Position numbers and translations under genes: made by a program. Positions 9,468-16,898 of a stretch of 64,000 nt of DNA are shown here, in pieces. How positions within the stretch are numbered: the stretch's first letter is position 1; each line of letters begins with the position of its first letter. Below the pieces are notes generated by a model, which was given only the letters and a program-made list of their open reading frames with translations, was not told where the DNA came from and ran no database searches. Source of the DNA: Bradyrhizobium jicamae (GTDB lineage: Bacteria > Pseudomonadota > Alphaproteobacteria > Rhizobiales > Xanthobacteraceae); NCBI RefSeq assembly GCF_018130695.1, contig NZ_JAFCJX010000013.1, positions 124,001 through 188,000 of the forward strand. Reading direction: 5' to 3'.

Positions 9468-9914
9468 ATGATTTCGGGTCGTCGTGCTCTGCAGTTGCAG
9501 ATGATGCTTTACATCGCGGCAGCCCTATTTTTTACCGCGTCACTGTTTTTGCCTGCAGTCGAGACCGTTGAAGCTAACCATGACCCTGACAGAACACAGC
9601 AGTGGGTAGGCTGGTGGCTTCTGCTGTTTGGGCCCTTCGCCGTCTTTAAGTGGCAATTCGGGTGGTTCGCCAATCCGTTGATGCTGCTTTCCGCGATACC
9701 GTGGCCGCCCTACGTCAAAATAGCCTTCGCGTGCGCGGCTATCGCGCTCGTCATTTCGACCGTCACAGCAACTTCGATGCATGTCATGGACGCTGAGCTA
9801 GTTGTAAAGAGCGTCCGATTGGGTTTCGATCTGTGGTTTGCCTGCCCATTTCTCTTGTTGCTTGCGGCGCTCGTGAAGCCGGACGGCCAAATCATTGGGG
9901 CGTGCAATACATGA
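9468..9914 (+). CDS. Hypothetical membrane protein, first gene of a two-gene unit
   Basis: 148 residues with about four hydrophobic segments: one at 15-35 after a short basic start, then the WVGWWLLLFGPFAVFKWQFG region, the YVKIAFACAAIALVISTVTA region and the LWFACPFLLLLAALV region. I do not recognise a family. Its stop codon overlaps the ATG of the next gene (ATGA at 9911), implying translational coupling, so the two products probably work together. It lies inside a pair of direct repeats, and its base composition is lower in GC than core genes. Confidence 0.7.
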   Translation: MISGRRALQLQMMLYIAAALFFTASLFLPAVETVEANHDPDRTQQWVGWWLLLFGPFAVFKWQFGWFANPLMLLSAIPWPPYVKIAFACAAIALVISTVTATSMHVMDAELVVKSVRLGFDLWFACPFLLLLAALVKPDGQIIGACNT

Positions 9915-10414
9915 CCGAACGAGAACAGAAGCTGCTGGTCGCGCTCGTCAAGATGGTATGTCAGCATCTTACCGAGCATGGCGACCAGGTTGACAGCAGC
10001 TCCCAAAGTGCTGGCGAGCGTGCTCTCGAAGTCCTCGCTGGCTTCGGATTAATGGAGGCTGTGAATACACGATTTGGCCGTTGGACCGAGGAAGGAAGAC
10101 GGTTTCGCCGTGACGTGGCCGGAGTTCCTGATAGGCAGGCAGTGAGCCAGGGCAATCGCCTGCAGCTGAGTGGCGTGGTTACGCGGAGCTTGGAAGAACT
10201 CGCTCCGCTTGCTGCTGAGGTTGCAGCCAACGCTGATCTATTGAAGCGTTTTGAAGATGTCGCATTTGGGGATGATAGCCGCCGGACCTACGAGATCGGG
10301 GAAGAGATTACCGCCTACGTTCGAACATTTTTTCCGTCGTTGACAGACCATGAAGGCCACAACGTTCAACTAATCCTCGCCAATATGATCGGCCGGCGCA
10401 AAGGAAAGCTCTAG
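9911..10414 (+). CDS. Hypothetical soluble protein coupled to the upstream membrane protein
   Basis: 167 residues starting MTEREQKLLVALVKMVCQHL. The frame is open further upstream, but the ATGA overlap with the preceding stop makes 9911 the natural start. The sequence is helical and hydrophilic, without a signal peptide, membrane segment or recognised motif. The central part (RFGRWTEEGRRFRRDVAG) resembles a winged-helix wing only loosely, and I do not assign a function. Translational coupling to a membrane protein suggests a membrane-associated pair. Confidence 0.7.
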   Translation: MTEREQKLLVALVKMVCQHLTEHGDQVDSSSQSAGERALEVLAGFGLMEAVNTRFGRWTEEGRRFRRDVAGVPDRQAVSQGNRLQLSGVVTRSLEELAPLAAEVAANADLLKRFEDVAFGDDSRRTYEIGEEITAYVRTFFPSLTDHEGHNVQLILANMIGRRKGKL

Positions 10415-10427
10415 CGTTAAGCAAACG

Positions 10428-10534
10428 TCAGGTTCTGGCCCTGAGCTGAACAACGCAGCACCCGCCGCCCATGTCCGCTGTCGGCCGGAACCGGACGATG
10501 CACGATGGTTGCGGCGACCGCCGCTCCTGACCCG
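10428..10534 (+). repeat. Direct repeat copy B flanking a two-gene unit
   Basis: Second copy of the 9218-9324 repeat, with core TGTCCGCTGTCGGCCGGAAC, beginning 14 bases after the stop of the 9911-10414 gene. Differences are scattered point changes and single-base indels. Confidence 0.75.
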
Positions 10535-10805
10535 TTGCGGAAGTGGTCGGCTTCGAGGACGAGCGCCATAAACCTTCGTATCGTCCTGTGACTCCTTTGG
10601 TGGTCCACGATGACTTACGTTCAATTAAGCCGCTGATTGCAATCGTCTAAGGCTGCATTCGTTGGGAAAAACCCAGGGATCATGACGTGCGTCTGTGAAC
10701 GCGCTTCTGGAATCACGGGTGCTCACGCAAGGCCACGAACTGCTTTTGTTGTTTCGCGCATCACGCAAAACGATCGAATCCGTTTGCTCGAACAAGGGTG
10801 GGGAC
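10535..10805. other. Intergenic region, nothing recognised
   Basis: Together with repeat copy B this makes a 390-base gap. An open frame beginning at 10695 runs into the following gene but lacks a signal peptide at that position, so I treat 10695-10805 as the upstream leader. Confidence 0.45.
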
Positions 10806-11234
10806 ATGAAATTCGCAACGGGTTTGCTTGCGGCCGTTCTCTTGCTTGCGGGCATGGGGGCAAGTCATGCGGCAGTCCGCATTGCGGATGATCCGGGCGG
10901 TCAACTCGGAACCTACGTTTCCAAATTCCAGCACCTGCGCTCGTCAGGCGAGTCCGTGATCATTGACGGTCTCTGTGCCTCGGCCTGCACCATTGTCCTC
11001 GGTGCGGTCCCTCGCGAGAAGATCTGCGTGACCTCGCGCGCGACGCTCGGTTTCCACGCCGCGTATGATTTCGGCACCGATGGTCGCACCAGCACCAATC
11101 GTGAAGGAACCATGTTGCTGTATTCGATGTATCCGAGGTCGGTGCAACGCTGGATCGCCGCGCGCGGCGGGTTGAGGCCTCAAATGATCTACCTGAGCGG
11201 CAAGGTGCTGCAGGCGATGTACAAGCCTTGCTAG
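10806..11234 (+). CDS. Exported ClpP-fold-like protein (COG3904-like)
   Basis: 142 residues. The ATG at 10806 was chosen because it is followed directly by a clear signal peptide (MKFATGLLAAVLLLAGMGAS, cut after SHA). The mature part has IDGLCASACTIVLGAVPRE, then CVTSRATLGFHAA. This pattern is seen in a family of periplasmic proteins distantly related to ClpP/crotonase, in which the Ser of ASAC sits where the ClpP nucleophile would be. The paired Cys residues may form disulfides. Family membership is recognised by pattern only, and peptidase activity is not established. It stands alone upstream of ftsZ2. Confidence 0.75.
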   Translation: MKFATGLLAAVLLLAGMGASHAAVRIADDPGGQLGTYVSKFQHLRSSGESVIIDGLCASACTIVLGAVPREKICVTSRATLGFHAAYDFGTDGRTSTNREGTMLLYSMYPRSVQRWIAARGGLRPQMIYLSGKVLQAMYKPC

Positions 11235-11548
11235 GGCGTGCGCGGCAATCCCCGCCGGTCACGCTCAGGAGACAGGCCACGGCCTCCCCCGTTACGAATT
11301 CGTTAACCATAGCGGCCTAGCCTGCCACCATCAGCCGATTGCCGCTCGGTTCGTTCCAGGAGAACGGCCGTGTCCGCCGAAACGCTGACATATGCCTCGC
11401 CAGGTGCGTGCCTGAAAATCTCGCCAGTGGCTGGCTCGTCGCTTGCCATACGACTGCGCTCGCCGCGCTCACTTCGGAGCAAAGCCCTGGTGTAAAGCAA
11501 TCCGTGCCCTCTCATACCCCAGCTCGGTGGAGCAACTGCGAGGCAAAA
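11235..11548. other. Leader region of ftsZ2
   Basis: A 314-base gap holding a CtrA-like site at 11292-11307. The open frame of the FtsZ paralog continues upstream to 11339, but that extension has no similarity to FtsZ and is taken as noncoding. Confidence 0.5.
11292..11307 (+). promoter_or_regulatory. CtrA-like binding site upstream of ftsZ2
   Basis: TTAC-GAATTCG-TTAAC fits the CtrA consensus TTAA-N7-TTAAC with one mismatch. It continues as TTAACCAT, the form seen at flagellar sites elsewhere in this window. It lies about 240 bp before the ftsZ2 start. Confidence 0.55.
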
Positions 11549-12613
11549 ATGACCAACACGACCGATATTCGCGAGATGAAGGCGCGCATTACCGTGTTTG
11601 GGGTCGGCGGTGCCGGTGGCAATGCAGTCAACAACATGATCGCAGCCGGGCTGCAAGGCGTAGACTTCATCGTCGCCAATACCGATGCACAGGCGCTGAC
11701 CATGTCGAAGGCCGGGCGTCTCATCCAGATGGGCACGCGGGTGACGGAAGGTCTCGGCGCGGGCTCGCATCCTGAAGTGGGGCGCGCCGCAGCCGAAGAG
11801 ACGATCGACGCGATCCGCGATCATTTGACCGGCGCACACATGGTGTTCGTGACTGCGGGCATGGGCGGCGGTACCGGCACCGGCGCAGCGCCGATTATCG
11901 CCAGGACTGCGCGTGAGCTTGGCATTCTCACCATCGGTGTCGTCACCAAGCCGTTCCACTTCGAGGGTCAGCGCCGCATGCGCCATGCCGAGGCCGGCAT
12001 CGCGGAACTGCTGAAGGTGGTCGACACTCTGCTGATCATCCCGAACCAGAATCTTTTCCGGGTGGCCAACGAGAAGACCACGTTCTCCAATGCCTTCGCG
12101 TTGGCCGATCAGGTGCTTTATTCGGGTGTGGCCTGCATCAGCGACCTCATCGTCAAGGAAGGACTGATCAACCTCGATTTTGCCGACGTTCTCGCCGTCA
12201 TGCGCGAGAAGGGCAAGGCCATGATGGGCAGGGGCGAGGCTTCCGGCGCAAACCGCGTGCTCACCGCCGCCGTGGCCGCGATTTCCAATCCTTTGATCGA
12301 GGACCCCTCGATCAAGCGTGCGAGCGGCCTGATCATCTCGATCACTGGCGGCAAGGACCTGATGCTATTCGAGGTCGACGAAGCTGCCACCCGCATTCGC
12401 GACGAGTGCGACCCGGACGCCAACATCATCATTGGCGCATCGTTCGATGAAAGCCTGGAGGGGACCGTCCGCGTCTCGGTCGTGGCGACCGGCATTGATA
12501 ATCTCGACCCGGCGCCGCAGGCGCGACCGGCGGAAAGCTCACTTGCAGAACTCGCCGGCAGGCTGCGCAACGACAGCCGTCAGGTCGCCGGACCGAGCGT
12601 AGTACACCGCTGA
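11549..12613 (+). CDS. ftsZ2: Second FtsZ paralog lacking linker and C-terminal tail
   Basis: 354 residues from the ATG at 11549; MTNTTDIREMKARITVFGVG is a normal FtsZ start. The GTP-binding signature GGGTGTGAAPIIA and synergy-loop block GLINLDFADV are intact, so GTPase and polymerising capacity are likely. The protein ends about 35 residues after the globular domain. The long variable linker and the conserved tail that binds FtsA or other tethers are missing; alphaproteobacterial main FtsZ proteins are usually over 500 residues. No ftsA, ftsQ or mur genes lie nearby, so this is not the dcw copy. A comparable short FtsZ2 is known in Sinorhizobium. Its role is unknown, perhaps modulation of the main ring. 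Confidence 0.93.
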   Translation: MTNTTDIREMKARITVFGVGGAGGNAVNNMIAAGLQGVDFIVANTDAQALTMSKAGRLIQMGTRVTEGLGAGSHPEVGRAAAEETIDAIRDHLTGAHMVFVTAGMGGGTGTGAAPIIARTARELGILTIGVVTKPFHFEGQRRMRHAEAGIAELLKVVDTLLIIPNQNLFRVANEKTTFSNAFALADQVLYSGVACISDLIVKEGLINLDFADVLAVMREKGKAMMGRGEASGANRVLTAAVAAISNPLIEDPSIKRASGLIISITGGKDLMLFEVDEAATRIRDECDPDANIIIGASFDESLEGTVRVSVVATGIDNLDPAPQARPAESSLAELAGRLRNDSRQVAGPSVVHR

Positions 12614-12639
12614 CCGACGCGCACCGCATCGGGCGTCGG
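12614..12639 (+). terminator. Hairpin directly after ftsZ2
   Basis: CCGACGC at 12614-12620 pairs with GCGTCGG at 12633-12639, with a 12-nt loop, starting at the base after the stop codon. No T-tract follows, so terminator function is only likely by position. Confidence 0.4.
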
Positions 12640-12982
12640 TCCGACCTTGGCTGATCCGGTCCACTTGAACGCCGGGCACTCGGTTACTTCCGGTTATGGC
12701 CCGTTTGAGATATGTCGGCGTGGTCTGGTGATGTCCGTTTGCGGGGGTGGACCGGAGGAGAAACGGTACCCGACGCGATTGACCCCGACTCGGACTTCCC
12801 GAGCCGGCGCATGCTTGTCAGCCTCTGCGCCGCCCGGCGAGTGCCGTTGGAGGCAAGGCTCCTGCAATTTCCGCCCAAAAACCACGGCAAAGTGCTAGGC
12901 TGAGTATACCACGGAGCGTGCCTAACGTGGCGGCGATAGCTGGGTGGCGGGCACCTGCGGTCTGGTCCTTTCCGAGGGTGTC
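12640..12982. other. Intergenic region, nothing recognised
   Basis: The region between ftsZ2 and the cyclase gene has short open frames on both strands but no convincing gene. Stretches such as ACTTCCGGTTATGGCCCG look like decayed repeat or gene remnants. Confidence 0.4.
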
Positions 12983-14731
12983 GTGACCGAGCAGCGGATT
13001 CATAGGCGATTAGCAGCAATCTTGGCCGCTGACGTGGTCGGTTATTCGGCGCTCATGCAACGTGCCGAGGAAGCCACGTACGCCGAGTTCGAGCGGCTCA
13101 AGCGAGAATTGATCGAGCCAAGCCTCTGCAGCCATGAAGGGCGACTTATCAAGACAACAGGTGATGGCGCGCTTGTCGAGTTCGCGAGTCCGTCGGCTGC
13201 GGTGAGATGCGCGGTGGAGATGCAGGAACGCATAGCGTCAGGCCGAAGCCCCCTTAAGCTACGCATTGGGGTCAATCTCGGGGAGGTTATCGTCGGGGCT
13301 GATGGCGATCTTTTTGGCGACGGAATTAACATCGCAGTCCGACTAGAAGGGGTCGCCGATCCGGGCGGCATCCTGATTTCCGAAAAGGTGTACAGCGAGG
13401 TCGACGGCAAGCTGGACGTTGGCTTCGAGGATCGGGGCGAACAGCAGCTCAAGAATATCTCGAAGCCGGTCCGCGCTTTTGCTGTATGCGCGGGAGCGTA
13501 TAGCGCGCTGATCGATAGACTAACTGTCGTGGGCCCACCACGCCCAGAGAAACCATCTATCGCCGTGCTGCCGTTCGAGAACATGAGCGGCGATAGCGAA
13601 CAGGAATACTTCGCGGATGGGATGGTGGAGGAGATCATTACAGCGCTGTCGCGGTTCAAGTTCCTCTTTGTGATTGCGCGCAATTCGAGCTTCACGTTCA
13701 AAGGCCGAGCGGTCGATATCAAGGAGGTCGGGCGCAGGCTTGGCGTGGGCTACGTTCTGGAGGGATCGGTGCGCAAGGCAGCGGGGAAAGTTCGCATTAC
13801 CGGCCAGCTGATCGATGCGGTGACCGGCGCGCATATTTGGGCGGACAGGTTTGAGCGGGATCTGACGGACATATTCGCGCTACAGGACGAGCTCACGGTC
13901 GCAATCGTGTCGGCCATCCAGCCGAAGCTGCGTCAGACAGAGATCACACTGGCCGTACGGCGACGATCAGAGAACCTTACCGCATACGATCTTTTTCTCC
14001 GAGGTATGCACCAGTTCTACCTGGCGACGCGCGAAGGGCATGCCGAGGCGATCAGGCTGGCCCATCGCGCTCTGGAGCTAGATCCTCGGTACTGCGTCGC
14101 TGCTGGTTTAGCGGGCATCTGCCACATGCTAAACGTTCTCTATGGTTACGCTAGCGATCCTCAATTCGAGCGCAGCGAAGCAATTCGCCTTTCTCGATTG
14201 GCATTGGACAGCGAAGGCGTGGATCCCGAAATGCTAGCACTCGCCGCGATGATCTCAGCTTTCATGGTCGGCGATATCGAAGGTGAGATCGAAATGGCCG
14301 ATCGGGCGATCGAGCTCAACGCGAATTCACATACCGCATGGCTCGCTAGAGCTTGGGTCTATGAAGCCGCGGGGCGGCCCGAGGATGCTGTTTGTGGCTT
14401 TGAACGCGCCTTGCGCATGAGCCCAGTTGACCCAATGCTGCACCAAACGCTTGTTGGTATGGGTTTTGCTCTTATCGAGCTTGGCCGTTTCGAGGAGGCG
14501 ATCGCCGCAGCGAAGAAAGCTCTTCGTTGGAACAATTCCTATTCGGTAGCTTACCGTTGTCTCGCCTCCGCTTTCGCGCATCTCGACCGCGATGCTGAGG
14601 CGCGTGAGGCTGCGGCTTGTCTGCTTGAGCTTGACCGTGCTTTCACACTGTCGGCGTTAATCGCCCGGGGCGGAGTATCCAAGTTGAAGCTTTACATTGA
14701 GGGACTCCGCAAAGCGGGGCTACCCGAATGA
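12983..14731 (+). CDS. Class III adenylate/guanylate cyclase with TolB-like and TPR regions
   Basis: 582 residues from the GTG at 12983, which has GAGGG just upstream and gives MTEQRIHRRLAAILAADVVG, the usual start of this rhizobial family. A GTG at 12944 is possible. Residues about 8-165 form the cyclase domain with metal-binding Asp in LAADVVGYS and in TTGDGALVEF. A TolB-like domain follows (SIAVLPFENMSGDSEQEYFA, then VLEGSVRK and ADRFERDLTDIF). The C-terminal 220 residues contain TPR helices. It probably makes cAMP in response to interactions of the TPR part; the signal is unknown. GC content is lower than in core genes. Confidence 0.9.
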   Translation: MTEQRIHRRLAAILAADVVGYSALMQRAEEATYAEFERLKRELIEPSLCSHEGRLIKTTGDGALVEFASPSAAVRCAVEMQERIASGRSPLKLRIGVNLGEVIVGADGDLFGDGINIAVRLEGVADPGGILISEKVYSEVDGKLDVGFEDRGEQQLKNISKPVRAFAVCAGAYSALIDRLTVVGPPRPEKPSIAVLPFENMSGDSEQEYFADGMVEEIITALSRFKFLFVIARNSSFTFKGRAVDIKEVGRRLGVGYVLEGSVRKAAGKVRITGQLIDAVTGAHIWADRFERDLTDIFALQDELTVAIVSAIQPKLRQTEITLAVRRRSENLTAYDLFLRGMHQFYLATREGHAEAIRLAHRALELDPRYCVAAGLAGICHMLNVLYGYASDPQFERSEAIRLSRLALDSEGVDPEMLALAAMISAFMVGDIEGEIEMADRAIELNANSHTAWLARAWVYEAAGRPEDAVCGFERALRMSPVDPMLHQTLVGMGFALIELGRFEEAIAAAKKALRWNNSYSVAYRCLASAFAHLDRDAEAREAAACLLELDRAFTLSALIARGGVSKLKLYIEGLRKAGLPE

Positions 14732-14860
14732 GCGCATGCTCGCGCAGGCGAGTTGACGAATGACAGCTTGTGGCCCCTAGCACTCCTCGGTCCTCGACGC
14801 CGTGATGTCTGCTTTCAGAGCTGAAACAGACTCGTGCGGAATAAATTATGAGTGTACACC

Positions 14861-15295
14861 CTAGCCCTTGCGCATCGCGAAATAAGCGCCGCAGAACGCC
14901 ATCGCGGCGCCGAGGCAGAGCGCCGCGAGGCCCGCCAGCACGCCTGATATGGTCGGGATCGGGCTTGGCGCGGACGCCGCCTGTCCGACGCCGGCCAGGA
15001 TCAGCACACCGACCGCGATCAGGAAATGCCGCATCCGTTGCGGGATCTGGCCGGACACCGCACTGTGCATCAGATTGGCGGTGAAGTAGCCGCCGGAAAA
15101 TCCGACGCCCGCGATCAGCCACCACGCGATCGCCGCGCCCGCCGGCATGAACTCGCGGGTATCGGAGCGCCACAGGCCGCCGAGATCGAGCCCGTAGCGC
15201 GCGCCGAGCATGTGCACGGCCAGCGCCAGCAGCACGCCGGAAATCATGGCGCCGCCCAGGATCAGATAACGCGGAAAATAAGTCGTCTCGGCCAT
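14861..15295 (-). CDS. Hypothetical four-TM membrane protein
   Basis: 144 residues starting MAETTYFPRYLILGGAMISG at 15295; the frame extends further upstream but that part is low-complexity Arg/Ala sequence typical of antisense reading. Four hydrophobic segments are visible, with GVGFSGGYFTANLM between the second and third. No family or catalytic motif is recognised. It is divergent from the membrane protein gene at 15310 with only 14 bases between the starts, so the two share a control region and may be co-regulated. Confidence 0.75.
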   Translation of the reverse strand: MAETTYFPRYLILGGAMISGVLLALAVHMLGARYGLDLGGLWRSDTREFMPAGAAIAWWLIAGVGFSGGYFTANLMHSAVSGQIPQRMRHFLIAVGVLILAGVGQAASAPSPIPTISGVLAGLAALCLGAAMAFCGAYFAMRKG

Positions 15296-15309
15296 GCTCC
15301 GCTTGTAGG

Positions 15310-15972
15310 ATGAAGCGACAATGCCGCGCAAGCGCGCGCGGGCAACACAGGTGTGGAACGCAGGCCTTGCCGACATCGCTGCCGGACCGGACGGAAAGCG
15401 CAGGCGAGGGCGCGCCGGTCGCCTACGCCTACAAGGCCTCGTTGATCGGCTCGGCGCATCGCTTCGAGCTGACCGATGCCGGATTGTCATGGACGATCGG
15501 CGGACGGTCCGGCGTCTGGAACTATGCCGATATCAGCGCCGTCAAACTGTCCTATCGTCCGACATCGATGCAGGCGCAGCGCTTCCGCGCCGATATCGAC
15601 AATGCCAAGGGCGGCCGCATCGCCATCCTGTCCGTGAGCTGGCAGACCGCCGCGCTGATGGCGCCGCAGGATCACGGCTATCGCGATTTCATCGTCGAGT
15701 TGCATCGCCGGATGCAGACGGCCGGCAGCAAGGCCGTGCTGACCGGAGGCCTCGGGCCGAAGACCTACACCGCGGCGCTGGCGCTGCTGGCGTGCCTTGC
15801 GGTCGCGATGACCGGCTTGTTCGTGCGCGCGCTGCTGACGGCCGAATGGACCGGCGCACTGTTCCTGGTCGGCTTCGCGTTTCTGTTCGTCTGGCAGGTC
15901 GGCGGCTTCATCCGCCGCAACCGGCCGCGGCGCTACAGTTTTGACGATCTGCCGGACGCGCTGCTGCCGTAG
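15310..15972 (+). CDS. Hypothetical membrane protein with PH-like N-terminal region
   Basis: 220 residues from the ATG at 15310, although codons up to about residue 37 look weak and a later start is possible. Residues about 45-145 are beta-rich (FELTDAGLSWTIGGRSGVWN, then YADISAVKLSYRPTS), reminiscent of bacterial PH-like domains of membrane proteins. This is followed by two hydrophobic helices at about 150-170 and 180-198 and a basic tail ending YSFDDLPDALLP. No function is assigned. It is divergent from the four-TM protein gene at 14861-15295. Confidence 0.7.
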   Translation: MKRQCRASARGQHRCGTQALPTSLPDRTESAGEGAPVAYAYKASLIGSAHRFELTDAGLSWTIGGRSGVWNYADISAVKLSYRPTSMQAQRFRADIDNAKGGRIAILSVSWQTAALMAPQDHGYRDFIVELHRRMQTAGSKAVLTGGLGPKTYTAALALLACLAVAMTGLFVRALLTAEWTGALFLVGFAFLFVWQVGGFIRRNRPRRYSFDDLPDALLP

Positions 15973-16103
15973 CCCGTCGCAACCGAACGACATCTAATGT
16001 GAGTTTGTTTTCGCCCGACCGCACGGCAATTTCCGATGCGTCATGGGTCAGGGCAATCGCATATGGATTGGGAGCGGAGTGATGCGGGCAGCGGCGGTGG
16101 GCT

Positions 16104-16227
16104 CCCTCTCCCGCTTGCGGGGGAGGGTGGGGTGGGGGTGTCTCCGCAACGGGATTCCCAGCGTGGAGAGAGCCCCCACCCGCCGCGCTCTTCGAGCGCG
16201 TCGGCCTCCCCCGCAAGCGGGAGAGGC
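16104..16227. repeat. Palindromic intergenic repeat (CCTCTCCCGCTTGCGGGGGAGG type)
   Basis: The left arm at 16104-16126 is an imperfect hairpin of CCCTCTCCCGCTTGC. The right arm at about 16205-16227 is its inverse complement. The arms enclose a GGTGGGGTGGGGGTG tract and a matching CCCCCACCC. Elements of this type are scattered through Rhizobiales genomes. It lies in the leader of the YdcF gene. Confidence 0.8.
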
Positions 16228-16317
16228 GAAGCGAACCCGCGAACGGTCCTCAATAACGCCATATGCGATTACCCTGCTGCCATAGGGGAATCGGGCTTGG
16301 ACGATCGTAGCGGGCGA

Positions 16318-16890
16318 ATGCCGTCGGATGCGGAGATTGCCGCGATCAATGCACAGCACCTGATCGAGACGCCGCTGAGGCCGGCGGACCTGCTGTTCGT
16401 GTTCGGGACGCGCGTCGACGTCGATGAACGCGTTGATGCGGCGGTGCGCCTGTGGCGGGACCGCATGTTCCGCTGGGCGATCGTGAGCGGTGGGGTCACG
16501 CCGGGGTCGGATCGCTCGGAGTGTGACATCATCAAGGCGGCGATGGTCGCGCGCGGCATTCCCCCTGAGCTGATCCTGGAAGAGCATCGCGCAACGAACA
16601 CCGGCGAGAATGTGATCTTCTCGCTGCCGGTGATCGATGCCGCACTTGGGCGCGATACCGTCAGGAGCGTGATCTGCCTCGGCAACACCTGGACTGCGCG
16701 GCGCTATCCGATGACGCTGCACCGCCACTGGCCGGAGGTGGAGAAGATGCTGGTCATGGTCGACAGCTTCACGACGCCACGCGCACTCTGGCACACCGAT
16801 CCCGAATTCCGCCGCCGCATGCTGCATGAATGGGACAAGATCGAGCCCTACAGGGCGAAGGGCTTTATCGCGGAATGGCCTGTCACGTAG
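16318..16890 (+). CDS. YdcF family (DUF218) protein
   Basis: 190 residues from the ATG at 16318. A TTG at 16297 with GGGGAA upstream is an alternative start, and the open frame continues further into a palindromic repeat that is not coding. Matches to the DUF218 fold are FVFGTRVD near the start, WAIVSGGVTPGSDRSECDII, then LEEHRATNTGENVIFS and CLGNTWTARRYPMTL. Proteins of this fold include SanA and YdcF, implicated in envelope or nucleotide-cofactor metabolism. No signal peptide or membrane segment is present, so it is cytoplasmic. It is convergent with the MocR gene, with only 8 bases between stops. Confidence 0.85.
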   Translation: MPSDAEIAAINAQHLIETPLRPADLLFVFGTRVDVDERVDAAVRLWRDRMFRWAIVSGGVTPGSDRSECDIIKAAMVARGIPPELILEEHRATNTGENVIFSLPVIDAALGRDTVRSVICLGNTWTARRYPMTLHRHWPEVEKMLVMVDSFTTPRALWHTDPEFRRRMLHEWDKIEPYRAKGFIAEWPVT

Positions 16891-16898
16891 GGCGCGGC

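Noticed and set aside
11339..11548. 70-residue N-terminal extension of FtsZ2
   Set aside because: No similarity to FtsZ; the normal FtsZ start MTNTTDIREMK is at 11549.
16036..16317. N-terminal extension of the YdcF frame
   Set aside because: It runs through a palindromic intergenic repeat and has no family similarity; the start is taken at 16318.
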